From Oscillospiraceae bacterium (GTDB lineage Bacteria > Bacillota > Clostridia > Oscillospirales > Acutalibacteraceae), in NCBI GenBank assembly GCA_015066395.1, contig SVOL01000003.1, positions 62,001 through 126,000 on the forward strand: a stretch of DNA of 64,000 nucleotides, written 5' to 3'. The position numbers were made by a program, and so were the translations under genes. Below, piece by piece: positions 24,992 through 33,042 of this stretch. The notes under the pieces were generated by a model. That model saw nothing but the letters and a program-made list of their open reading frames with translations. It ran no database searches and was not told the origin of the DNA. Within the stretch, counting starts at the first letter, position 1. Each line of letters opens with the position of its first letter.

Positions 24992-27370
24992 TTAAGACAG
25001 GCTTTCGATATACGCCTTAATATTGGATACGTTGGTTATCTTCTGAACATTCTCTCCGTCGATGAGTACGAGAGTCGGAGCCTGGCGGATCTCAAACTTC
25101 TTGGCGGTTTCGGGATCCTTGTCGGCAAAGATCTCTTCAAACTCAATGCCTGCTTTTTCCAAAAGGTGAACTGCCATCTTGCAGTTGGGGCAGGTCGTAG
25201 TTGCGAAAAGGATCGTCTTTTTTGCCTCGACAGGTGCTGTACAAGTGCAAGCGTCCGCTTTGGCTGTATCGGTCAGAGGTGACTTTTTGTCCATTTTATC
25301 GGGGCTGTAGACCAATCTGTCCTTATACTCCTGCGACTTGCCGTCGTTCCAGTTCTGAACCGGACGGTAGTAACCGGTGATTCGGCTGTAGACCTCGGTC
25401 TTTTCGCCGCACTCAGGGCAGGTAAACTGTTCGCCTGCAATATATCCGTGGTTCTTACATACCGAGTAGGTCGGAGAAAGGGTGTAATAAGGCAGCTTGT
25501 AGTTCTCGGCAATAGTGCGAACGAGGGTTGCGGCGCTCTTCCAATCGGGCAGTTTTTCGCCTAAGAAGCCGTGGAAAACAGTACCCGAAGTATAAAGAGT
25601 CTGCAGCTCGTCCTGAATGTCGAGAGCGGCAAATATATCATCTGTATAGCCTACGGGCAGATGCGAAGAGTTGGTGTAGTACGGAGTCTCGCCCTGCTCG
25701 TGATCCGAAGCGGTAACAATACCGGGATAACGGCGAACGTCGTGCTTTGCCAAGCGGTAGCTGGTCGACTCCGCAGGAGTAGCTTCCAGGTTGTAAAGAT
25801 CGCCGTACTTTTCCTGATAATCGGACAGCTTCTCACGCATATAGTTGAGGACCTCTTTCGAGAACTCCTGAGTCTCAACGTGGGTCATATCCTTCTTAAG
25901 CCATTTTGCGTTGAGGCCTACCTCGTTCATACCAAGCAAGCCGATGGTCGAGAAGTGATTTGCAAAGGTGCCTAGGTAACGCTTGGTGTAAGGATAAAGT
26001 CCCTCACCCAAAAGCTTAGTGATGACCTCGCGCTTGATTTTAAGCGAACGAGCGGCAATGTCCATCATACGGTCAAGACGCTTGTAGAAATCCGCCTTAT
26101 CTGCGGCCAGATAAGCAATTCTCGGCAGGTTGATGGTTACAACGCCGACAGAACCGGTGCTCTCACCGCTACCGAAGAAGCCACCCGACTTCTTTCTGAG
26201 CTCTCTGAGATCCAGACGAAGTCTGCAGCACATACTTCTGACGTCGCTCGGAGCCATATCACTGTTGATATAGTTAGAGAAGTAAGGAGTGCCGTACTTC
26301 GAGGTCATTTCGAAGAGAAGCTTATTGTTCTCGGTCTCCGACCAGTCAAAATCTCTCGTTATAGAGTAGGTCGGAATCGGATACTGGAAGCCGCGGCCGT
26401 TAGCGTCACCCTCGATCATAGTCTCGATAAACGCTTTGTTTACCATATCCATCTCGGCCTTGCAGTCCTTATACTTAAAGGGCATTTCCTTGCCGCCGAC
26501 GATGGCGTTGAGTTCAGCCAGATCGTTAGGAACAGTCCAGTCAAGAGTAATGTTAGAGAACGGTGCCTGAGTACCCCAACGGGACGGAGTATTAACACCG
26601 TAGATGAACGACTCAATACACTTTTTGACCTGGTCGTAAGAAAGGTTGTCCGCCTTTACAAACGGCGCCAAATAAGTGTCGAACGAAGAGAAGGCCTGAG
26701 CGCCTGCCCACTCGTTCTGCATAATGCCGAGGAAGTTTACCATCTGATTGCAAAGAGTTGCAAGATGCTTTGCAGGAGCTGAGGTGATCTTACCGGTAAC
26801 ACCGCCGAGACCCTCCTGAATAAGCTGTTTTAAGGACCAACCGGCACAGTAACCGGTCAGCATCGAAAGGTCGTGAATGTGAATATCGGCGTTGCGATGA
26901 GCGTTTGCGATCTCGTCATCGTAAACCTCGGAAAGCCAATAGTTAGCGGTGATCGCGCCCGAGTTAGAAAGAATTAGTCCGCCTACCGAATAGGTAACGG
27001 TGGAGTTTTCCTTAACTCTCCAGTCGGTGACCTTAACGTAGCTGTCAACGATCTCCTTGTAGTCGAGAATGGTCGACTTCATCTCACGCATTTTGGCGTG
27101 CTGACGGCGATAGAGGATGTATGCCTTGGCAACATCGGCATAGCCTGCCTGAACGAGCACAGCCTCAACGCTGTCCTGAATATCCTCAACCGAGATCTGA
27201 TAGTCACGGATCTTGGGTTCAAAGTCAGCGGTGACTTTGAGAGCCAAAAAGTCAATGATATTCTGATTGTAATTCTTATCCTGTGCGTCAAATGCCATAC
27301 TAATGGCATCGGCGATCTTCTTTAAATCAAAATCGACTACTTTCCCGTCTCTTTTAATAACTGTGTACAT
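24992..27370 (-). CDS. nrdD: Anaerobic ribonucleoside-triphosphate reductase fused to a C-terminal redoxin domain
   Basis: About 792 residues; glycyl-radical class III reductase making dNTPs without oxygen. Seen in order: N-terminal ATP-cone (YTVIKRDGKVVDFDLKKI), the large barrel, four zinc-ligand Cys (CKNHGYIAGEQFTCPECG), the glycyl-radical motif RITGYYRPVQNWNDGK, then about 80 extra residues with TTTCPNCKMAVHLLEKAGI and APTLVLIDG, a glutaredoxin/thioredoxin-like domain with a CPNC active site. Most NrdD proteins end after the radical motif. The ATG at 27370 follows AGGAG; the longer frame adds 7 residues. Own promoter with two NrdR boxes upstream; nrdG lies upstream, trxB downstream. Confidence 0.93.
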   Translation of the reverse strand: MYTVIKRDGKVVDFDLKKIADAISMAFDAQDKNYNQNIIDFLALKVTADFEPKIRDYQISVEDIQDSVEAVLVQAGYADVAKAYILYRRQHAKMREMKSTILDYKEIVDSYVKVTDWRVKENSTVTYSVGGLILSNSGAITANYWLSEVYDDEIANAHRNADIHIHDLSMLTGYCAGWSLKQLIQEGLGGVTGKITSAPAKHLATLCNQMVNFLGIMQNEWAGAQAFSSFDTYLAPFVKADNLSYDQVKKCIESFIYGVNTPSRWGTQAPFSNITLDWTVPNDLAELNAIVGGKEMPFKYKDCKAEMDMVNKAFIETMIEGDANGRGFQYPIPTYSITRDFDWSETENNKLLFEMTSKYGTPYFSNYINSDMAPSDVRSMCCRLRLDLRELRKKSGGFFGSGESTGSVGVVTINLPRIAYLAADKADFYKRLDRMMDIAARSLKIKREVITKLLGEGLYPYTKRYLGTFANHFSTIGLLGMNEVGLNAKWLKKDMTHVETQEFSKEVLNYMREKLSDYQEKYGDLYNLEATPAESTSYRLAKHDVRRYPGIVTASDHEQGETPYYTNSSHLPVGYTDDIFAALDIQDELQTLYTSGTVFHGFLGEKLPDWKSAATLVRTIAENYKLPYYTLSPTYSVCKNHGYIAGEQFTCPECGEKTEVYSRITGYYRPVQNWNDGKSQEYKDRLVYSPDKMDKKSPLTDTAKADACTCTAPVEAKKTILFATTTCPNCKMAVHLLEKAGIEFEEIFADKDPETAKKFEIRQAPTLVLIDGENVQKITNVSNIKAYIESLS

Positions 27371-27411
27371 AAAAAATTCTCCTGTCAACATATTTTAACG
27401 AGTGTATTTCC

Positions 27412-27440
27412 AGTATATTACCGAAAACCCGTTTTGTCAA
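27412..27440 (-). promoter_or_regulatory. Promoter of nrdD-trxB
   Basis: Minus-strand -35 TTGACA (27435-27440), 17-bp spacer, -10 TATACT (27412-27417), 41 bp before the nrdD ATG. Confidence 0.8.
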
Positions 27441-27447
27441 CAGGAGA

Positions 27448-27495
27448 ATACAAGATATTGTGAGAAAAATTTTCACTAAGCACTATATATGGTGC
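27448..27495 (-). promoter_or_regulatory. Tandem NrdR boxes upstream of nrdD
   Basis: GCACTATATATGGTGC (27480-27495) and ATACAAGATATTGTGA (27448-27463) each match the NrdR consensus ACACWATATATWGTGT at 13 of 16 positions. Their starts are 32 bp apart, three helical turns, the arrangement NrdR needs. They lie just upstream of the -35, and the distal box touches the nrdG stop codon. Confidence 0.8.
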
Positions 27496-28188
27496 TTAAA
27501 AACCGCGTAGTTCTGCGGTTTTTACATGCTGTTTGGTGAGTTTTAACAAACTTTCCATCGAATGTTTGTCATATCCGCTAAACCCGGATTTTATAAGGTC
27601 GCCCGAATCGATAAACCCCTGCAAAAAGTAGCGTTTGGCACCCGATATCAACCGAGCTGCCGACTCGATGTCGGCCTCATTATGAAGTTCTTTTACAACC
27701 GTCGTGCGGAATTCGTAATCGACAACATTGGACAATAGAAGTTCTACGCTTTCCTTGACCGCGTCGACCGACAAGCCTTCCACACCGGTCGTCTCAGGAT
27801 ACTTTTCGGGGGAGTTTTTAATATCCATCGCGACGTAATCGAGCAATCCCTCCGACACCAGTTCCTTCAGCACCTTAGGGTTGTTGCCGTTTGTGTCAAG
27901 CTTTACACAGAACCCCATTTCACGGATCTTTTTGATAAAATCCTTTAAATCGGGCTGCAATGTCGGCTCGCCGCCCGAAATGCAAACACCCTGCAAAATA
28001 CCTTTCCGCTTCCTTAAAAAAGCAAAAAACTCTTCTTCAGGCAATTTCGATGCCGCCGCCACACCCGTTACCAATGAGGCATTATGACAAAAAGGACAAC
28101 GAAAATCACACCCGCCGGTAAAAACCGTGCAGGCCATTTTGCCGGGGAAGTCCAGTAATGTCAGTTTTTGCAATCCTAAAAGCAGCAT
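27496..28188 (-). CDS. nrdG: Anaerobic ribonucleoside-triphosphate reductase activating protein
   Basis: About 230-residue radical SAM enzyme that installs the glycyl radical on NrdD. Seen: the cluster motif GGCDFRCPFCHN (Cx3Cx2C), the GGE motif CISGGEPTLQPDL and LDTNGNNPKVL. The ATG at 28188 has AAGGAG 6 bp upstream, so I drop 10 upstream in-frame residues. It precedes nrdD on the same strand, but nrdD has its own promoter in the 125-bp gap. A pyruvate-formate-lyase activase is the main alternative; the neighbour settles it. Confidence 0.88.
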   Translation of the reverse strand: MLLLGLQKLTLLDFPGKMACTVFTGGCDFRCPFCHNASLVTGVAAASKLPEEEFFAFLRKRKGILQGVCISGGEPTLQPDLKDFIKKIREMGFCVKLDTNGNNPKVLKELVSEGLLDYVAMDIKNSPEKYPETTGVEGLSVDAVKESVELLLSNVVDYEFRTTVVKELHNEADIESAARLISGAKRYFLQGFIDSGDLIKSGFSGYDKHSMESLLKLTKQHVKTAELRGF

Positions 28189-28210
28189 AATTACTCCTTC
28201 GATTAAATAT

Positions 28211-28240
28211 GGCGGCACAGTAAACGCTGTACCGCCAATT
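28211..28240 (-). terminator. Hairpin after the exopolysaccharide-control operon
   Basis: Stem TGGCGGTACAG/CTGTGCCGCCA (one G-T) with a short loop, 7 bp beyond the stop of the last BY-kinase gene on minus. The following T-run is weak (ATATTTAAT). Confidence 0.6.
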
Positions 28241-28246
28241 CTTAAA

Positions 28247-29812
28247 CTATTTCAACGGGCTGGCATCGACCGAATCGGGCGTGATCAGCTCAGCTGTATC
28301 GCCGTAACCGCTGCTGCCGTAAGAGCCGTAGCCATAGCCATAGCCGTAACCGTAGCCGTAGCCGTAACGGCGACCGTATCCGCCACCCTTATGATAACCG
28401 TAACCGTAACGGTGAGTACCGTGCTTGCCGTGATACTTGTAACCGCCGTAGTCACTGTGGTTAATATCGACATAGTTAAGGATATATCCCAAAATAGCGG
28501 TATCACTGGAAGCAAGATATCTCAAAGCGTTGGAGATTCTCGGACGGTCGGTACTATTCCACTTGATGGTGAACAACAATCCGTCGCAGAAATCGCCCAA
28601 AGCTGCCGATTCGGGAACGCCGCAATCGGGCATATCGACAATAATATAGTCGTAATGCTCTCTCAGATACTCAAAGATAGGATAATAATCTCTCTTTAAG
28701 AAGGTGACGCGCTCGGAACCTGCAAAGAGAACATCGAAGGTCTCCGAAATAGAATGGATACTGTCTTCGATCCTGCGTGTACCCTTAATGATCTCCGAAA
28801 TGCCGACATTTTCAACCTCATTCTTGCGGTTCAAAATGGACTGCATAGAACGCTTTTTAAAGTCAACGTCCACCAGCACGACCTTCTTGCTACCCAAAGA
28901 CAACGACTTTGCAAGGTTGTAGCTGACGGTGGTCTTTCCCTCGCCGTCGATAGCACTGATAAGGCCGATGACCTTAACACCCTTTGTGCTGGCATTGAAC
29001 TTAACACGCTGTTTAAGAACACGGATAGACTCCGAGAAACCGGACAACTCAGACGGACCCTTGATGGCCACCGACTGGTTTGCGGTAGTACGTTTGGAAT
29101 GTACCTCGGGGATCTCGCAAATACACTTGCCGTTAAACGCGACTTCGATATCACGGCGGCTGAAGACCGTCTTTCTGGTATACATACGAATAATTACAAA
29201 CGCGATACCGACGGCAAAGCCTAAAAATGCACCTACCATAACGTAGTCATAGACCTTGTCGGTATTATACGGTGCCTTGGCCAATTCCGGCTGGGAACCC
29301 GCAAGCACGTTCATTCTCGTATCGCCGACAACGTGTTCTGCAATCTTAGGATAGTTCTCGATCATTGAAATGAGAATATCATAAGCATCCTGAGCTTTAG
29401 GGCTTGTAACGTGCAACTCAAAAATATTGGTATCTTCGATAGCAGCCGCTGTGATGGTACCGTCTACTTCACGGCCAACGTCAGCCATAACGACCTCGGT
29501 CAGAAATCCTCCGTCAATAATATGAGGGAAGGTTGCGGCCATCTGCTGAGAAAGCGTTTCATTATAGTTAAAAACGTAAACGCTGGCACCACTGGAAGCG
29601 TTACTGTCAACAAGCGGCACGATGGTAAATCTGGCAGTTGAACGGTAAAGCGGAACAAAGGTTACCGCAAATATGACGTACGCCGCAATCGCAAAGCTGA
29701 CGGTAAGACCTACGACTACCCACCAAATACTCTTTAAATTCTGAAAAAAGGCGGCAAAGGTAAAGCTCATGGCTTCGGAGGTAACAGGTGATTCATTTTC
29801 AACACGTTTCAT
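28247..29812 (-). CDS. Wzz-type chain-length protein fused to a BY-kinase, with a Gly-Tyr repeat tail
   Basis: 521 residues combining a polysaccharide co-polymerase and a cytoplasmic bacterial tyrosine kinase. Seen: TM1 (about 25-50), an extracellular Wzz part, TM2 (about 193-215), then the CapB/CpsD-like ATPase with Walker A IDGEGKTT, Walker A' VVLVDVDFKKRS and Walker B YDYIIVDMPDCG. The last ~70 residues are YHGKHGTHRYGYGYHKGGGY followed by a (YG)n run and an acidic end. BY-kinases autophosphorylate a C-terminal Tyr cluster; here it is expanded to well over a dozen Tyr. Start at the ATG at 29812 (GGAGGAGA upstream). Last gene of the operon. Confidence 0.85.
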   Translation of the reverse strand: MKRVENESPVTSEAMSFTFAAFFQNLKSIWWVVVGLTVSFAIAAYVIFAVTFVPLYRSTARFTIVPLVDSNASSGASVYVFNYNETLSQQMAATFPHIIDGGFLTEVVMADVGREVDGTITAAAIEDTNIFELHVTSPKAQDAYDILISMIENYPKIAEHVVGDTRMNVLAGSQPELAKAPYNTDKVYDYVMVGAFLGFAVGIAFVIIRMYTRKTVFSRRDIEVAFNGKCICEIPEVHSKRTTANQSVAIKGPSELSGFSESIRVLKQRVKFNASTKGVKVIGLISAIDGEGKTTVSYNLAKSLSLGSKKVVLVDVDFKKRSMQSILNRKNEVENVGISEIIKGTRRIEDSIHSISETFDVLFAGSERVTFLKRDYYPIFEYLREHYDYIIVDMPDCGVPESAALGDFCDGLLFTIKWNSTDRPRISNALRYLASSDTAILGYILNYVDINHSDYGGYKYHGKHGTHRYGYGYHKGGGYGRRYGYGYGYGYGYGYGSYGSSGYGDTAELITPDSVDASPLK

Positions 29813-29830
29813 CAAACTCTCCTCCGATCC

Positions 29831-31237
29831 TTAAGCGTTAATGCCGGTGTTATATTCCACAATATCGTTGGAAGTTCCCGACAACAGTCTCAAATGGCGG
29901 ATATCATTGAGAATACATCCTGCCAAGTAATTCTTGTTTATGGCTTCGAGCTGATCGTTTATACTTGTGACGTTTACATAGTCCTGACGCACAACGAGCA
30001 ACGAAGCGTCGACAACACCGGCGATGATCTCGGCATCAACAATAATGCCGGAAGGCGGTGTATCGATAATAATATAGTCAAACTGCTTTTTGAGTGCTCG
30101 AATAGTCTCGGCAAAACGGGGACTTGCCAATTTTTCGGCCGACTGGGCACAACTTAAAATATTATGAAGCAAATAGATACCGTTGGTAGCATCATAACGA
30201 ACGAAATCGTTAATGTTGCCGCCGTCCTGAAGGAACTTATGGAAGTCCTTCTGAGACTCTGTGTCGATCTGCTCCTGGGTCAGAGCGTCGCCCTGATTAA
30301 AGAAGAACTTGACAGCCGGCTTTCTGAAGTCGCAGTCGATAAGCAAAACTTTATGCGAGTTATGTGCCAATGCAACAGCCAGGTTGACCGAAACGGTGGT
30401 TTTACCCTCGTTCTCGGCAGTACTTGTCACCATAAGCGCATTGATTCCCTTGGTGCGGTACAAGCTCTCTATCTTAATAGCCATTCGGCGGAAGCTTTCG
30501 GTAAAATCGTAACCTACGAACGTATTACTCAAAATGAGACGGCGTTTCGGATCGGGCAGTTTCTTACCAAAGCCCTTGAAATGGTTGATGGTACCAAACA
30601 ATTTTGCCTTGAGTTCGATCTCAACGTCCGAAACATTCTTAATAGTGTCACGAGTAAACGACATAATAAAGATTATTACCGTTACAAGCAAAGCCGCAAA
30701 GAACGCGAACACAAAGCAGGTCGTCAGAATAGACACCGTGTTTGAGGGTTGGGTCGGCAACGTCGGATTCGAAATGATACGGATGATGACATTGGTAAAC
30801 GAATAGTCGGTTACCTGATAATGGTTGTCAGCTATAGTTTTTAAAACCTCATAGGCCTTGTCCGGAGTGCTTTCAGTGGAGGAAACCTCAATAAGGTTTG
30901 TATCCGGCATCTGCTCAGCGTCGACAACGCCCTGGACCTTCTCGCCCAACTCGTTTTCAACAACGCGGACCATAGCGTCACTCTTCATAACGTCGTCCAA
31001 TTTTTCAGCGATACTTACCGTTCTGGCCAACGACAGCGAGGTAGACTGCGAGGTATAACCGCTCAAGTTTACGGAAACGAGCATCTTACTCGTATACTCT
31101 TTAGGAAGAATATAGGTAAGGAACACGAAACAGCCGACAAACGCAATAATTGCGGCCAGACCGATGCTCAAGACGTTATTTAGCAGATCGTTGACAACGG
31201 TATACGGGTTGATGCGCGATATTTCAAGTTTTCTCAT
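29831..31237 (-). CDS. Wzz-type chain-length protein fused to a BY-kinase-like ATPase
   Basis: 468 residues, same architecture as the next gene: TM1 (about 24-45), an extracellular Wzz domain, TM2 (about 170-195) after PTLPTQPSN (the proline-rich motif before Wzz TM2), then the ATPase with STAENEGKTT, VLLIDCDFRKP and FDYIIIDTPPSG. In contrast to its neighbour, the C-terminus (NDIVEYNTGINA) has a single Tyr, so it lacks a phospho-acceptor cluster. The two may form a mixed complex controlling export and length of a surface polysaccharide. Confidence 0.85.
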   Translation of the reverse strand: MRKLEISRINPYTVVNDLLNNVLSIGLAAIIAFVGCFVFLTYILPKEYTSKMLVSVNLSGYTSQSTSLSLARTVSIAEKLDDVMKSDAMVRVVENELGEKVQGVVDAEQMPDTNLIEVSSTESTPDKAYEVLKTIADNHYQVTDYSFTNVIIRIISNPTLPTQPSNTVSILTTCFVFAFFAALLVTVIIFIMSFTRDTIKNVSDVEIELKAKLFGTINHFKGFGKKLPDPKRRLILSNTFVGYDFTESFRRMAIKIESLYRTKGINALMVTSTAENEGKTTVSVNLAVALAHNSHKVLLIDCDFRKPAVKFFFNQGDALTQEQIDTESQKDFHKFLQDGGNINDFVRYDATNGIYLLHNILSCAQSAEKLASPRFAETIRALKKQFDYIIIDTPPSGIIVDAEIIAGVVDASLLVVRQDYVNVTSINDQLEAINKNYLAGCILNDIRHLRLLSGTSNDIVEYNTGINA

Positions 31238-31241
31238 TACA

Positions 31242-32057
31242 TCAGCCCTCCCTTATAACGACGATCATTCTGGTAAGTGTAACATCTTCATTTCCCTGCT
31301 TGATTCTGAAGAATACATTATTGACGCCCGGTCTTGAAAAATCAGTCTCGGAAAGATCGACTCTGACATCGCTTATTGAATAACCGCCGCCTCTTACGCT
31401 TTCAACGTAAGACATCCAGTCAACCTCAGAAACACCGTCATAATAAAGCAGATATTTATTAAGGTTGATTCTGACGTTTTCGTTGTAATCATCAATAACA
31501 ATACCGTCGATCGTAATATCCTCAGTATCACCCATACTGTTTGACACCTTTATGTTGATAGGATATTCACCGGCAACCGATGTAAACTCGGTCGAAATGA
31601 TTTTTACATAGTTTGTCAAGTCACGGTCAAACTGGTCATAAGCCGTTACATACGATGACAGCGACGGAATGGTCTTTCCGCTCTTGAAGATAAGATCGGA
31701 TTTAAGACTCAACTCAGGCGGTGTATAGTCATCAAAACGGATCCTCTTCTGCAACAGCGTTACGTTGTTGTCGGTGTCCGACACGGCGTATGTAATAACC
31801 GAAACCTTATCGTCAACAAAATACTTTTTGCGGATAACGCGGACCCTATCGGTAATATCTCCGTCCTGCTCATCCGTTACGGTAACGTATTGTATAAGAT
31901 CATTATCGGTAACATATACCGATGCTACGATATCACCTTCAACCGAACAGGTTATTACAGGTGCCACGTCTTTTCCCTTATTGGCGACAACAATGCCGAC
32001 ACTTGCAACAGTAACGGCAATCGCCAGGAAAATGATCGTTAATCTCAGTATCCTCAT
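31242..32057 (-). CDS. Membrane-anchored protein with Ig/cadherin-like (DUF5011-type) domains
   Basis: About 271 residues: an N-terminal TM (LTIIFLAIAVTVASVGIVVA) and then extracellular beta domains. The pattern VTDEQDGDITDRV followed by VITYAVSDTDNNVT, and YDQFDRDLTNYV followed by VAGEYPINIKVSNSMGDTED, is the DUF5011/Ig-like repeat (D-x-DGD-T ... Y-V-D--GN-). The ATG at 32057 has GGAGG 7 bp upstream. Sits between the PHP phosphatase and the two Wzz/BY-kinase genes, 4 bp before the first; probably part of the envelope polysaccharide machinery. Exact role unknown. Confidence 0.75.
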   Translation of the reverse strand: MRILRLTIIFLAIAVTVASVGIVVANKGKDVAPVITCSVEGDIVASVYVTDNDLIQYVTVTDEQDGDITDRVRVIRKKYFVDDKVSVITYAVSDTDNNVTLLQKRIRFDDYTPPELSLKSDLIFKSGKTIPSLSSYVTAYDQFDRDLTNYVKIISTEFTSVAGEYPINIKVSNSMGDTEDITIDGIVIDDYNENVRINLNKYLLYYDGVSEVDWMSYVESVRGGGYSISDVRVDLSETDFSRPGVNNVFFRIKQGNEDVTLTRMIVVIREG

Positions 32058-32092
32058 AAATTTTCCTCCGTAATTATTGTCTTTCACAAGGT

Positions 32093-32833
32093 TCATAGGA
32101 ATAGCTTTTCGCCGCGTATTACTGCCTTCGGGTTATTGTGGAACAACCTCTCGGCATACTCCGGAGAAAAATTCAAAAATACGAACGAATACGCGTCCGA
32201 CAGATCGGGTGAACGATGGAACGTGCTGTGACAGTCACTGGCAACAATGGCTGCCAACGAATTTTCAAGAAAAGAAAGTGCCACGTCCTGCTCGACCGGA
32301 TCACAGTCACCCAAAATGCTTTGGGGGTTGATCTGCAACAACGCTCCCGTCTCCAAAAACGGAACTATAAGCCTCGGATTGTCCTTAACAAAAACATACC
32401 GTTCGGGATGGGCGATAACAACCTTGTAGCCGGCATTCTGCAGAACACGGACTATCTCCAACGCTCTTTTCGGGCTGTCATTAAAGGCAAACTCCGTAAG
32501 AACATATCCGTTATCGTTCAGCGATATTATGTTTCCGCTCTTTATTATCGACTCGATATTGCCGACACCGTACATCTCGGCACCGAAATGAAGATTGATC
32601 TCCGGTACATACTTTGCGGCAACCGCCTTCAACTCTTCAAAGCGGGCTCTTAATTCGGACACACTGAGTCCGGCACAGCGGAGATTGTCCGCCAGGTAGT
32701 GCGGCGTTGCCACCAAATCGGTCGTACCGTTCTTAACGGCAATTTTAAGCATCTCGACAGCTTCATCAAAATCGACTGCGCCGTCGTCAACTCCCGGAAT
32801 AATATGTGCATGAATATCTACCGTATCAATCAC
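32093..32833 (-). CDS. PHP-domain tyrosine-protein phosphatase (CpsB/YwqE-like)
   Basis: About 246 residues. Seen: metal-site motifs DIHAHIIPGVDDGAVDFDEAVEML, LVATPHY, VLTEFAF, VVIAHPERY and IVASDCHS, the CpsB/CapC pattern. These manganese phosphatases remove phosphate from BY-kinases and so control capsule export; two BY-kinase genes lie downstream. I place the start at the GTG at 32833, although its AAAGGGG is very close; the in-frame extension upstream begins near the transcript start and looks non-family. The PHP-type histidinol phosphatase is related, but the motifs and context favour CpsB. Confidence 0.85.
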   Translation of the reverse strand: MIDTVDIHAHIIPGVDDGAVDFDEAVEMLKIAVKNGTTDLVATPHYLADNLRCAGLSVSELRARFEELKAVAAKYVPEINLHFGAEMYGVGNIESIIKSGNIISLNDNGYVLTEFAFNDSPKRALEIVRVLQNAGYKVVIAHPERYVFVKDNPRLIVPFLETGALLQINPQSILGDCDPVEQDVALSFLENSLAAIVASDCHSTFHRSPDLSDAYSFVFLNFSPEYAERLFHNNPKAVIRGEKLFL

Positions 32834-32910
32834 CCCTTTAAAGTCCCTTAAATTCCGACACGACCCTCTTGCTGCTAAGCAACAGAGCACTATGCCGCAA
32901 TTATAGAGAT

Positions 32911-32939
32911 ATTATATCATACGGAAAAGCATATTTCAA
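32911..32939 (-). promoter_or_regulatory. Promoter of the exopolysaccharide-control operon
   Basis: Minus-strand -35 TTGAAA (32934-32939), 17-bp spacer, -10 TATAAT (32911-32916). Confidence 0.75.
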
Positions 32940-32998
32940 CAAAAATTACACAAAGTTATTAATTTAAAACAAAGTTTTTATTTTGTTAATATTTAAGA

Positions 32999-33039
32999 AA
33001 AAACTCTCTGCTCACTATTAAAACAAGCAGAGAGTTTTG
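32999..33039 (-). terminator. Terminator of metY
   Basis: Stem AAAACTCTCTGCT/AGCAGAGAGTTTT with a 13-nt loop; on minus it is followed by a T-run, 4 bp after the metY stop. Confidence 0.85.
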
Positions 33040-33042
33040 AAT

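Noticed and set aside
28127-28699. 190-codon plus-strand frame with Ala/Val/Thr repeats opposite nrdG and the BY-kinase tail
   Set aside because: The repeats are the complement of the Gly-Tyr codon repeat; no RBS and no family.
32093-32833. Histidinol-phosphate phosphatase filling the his pathway gap
   Set aside because: The motif order DIHAH-IPGVDDG and the BY-kinase neighbours fit CpsB/YwqE phosphatases better than HisK.
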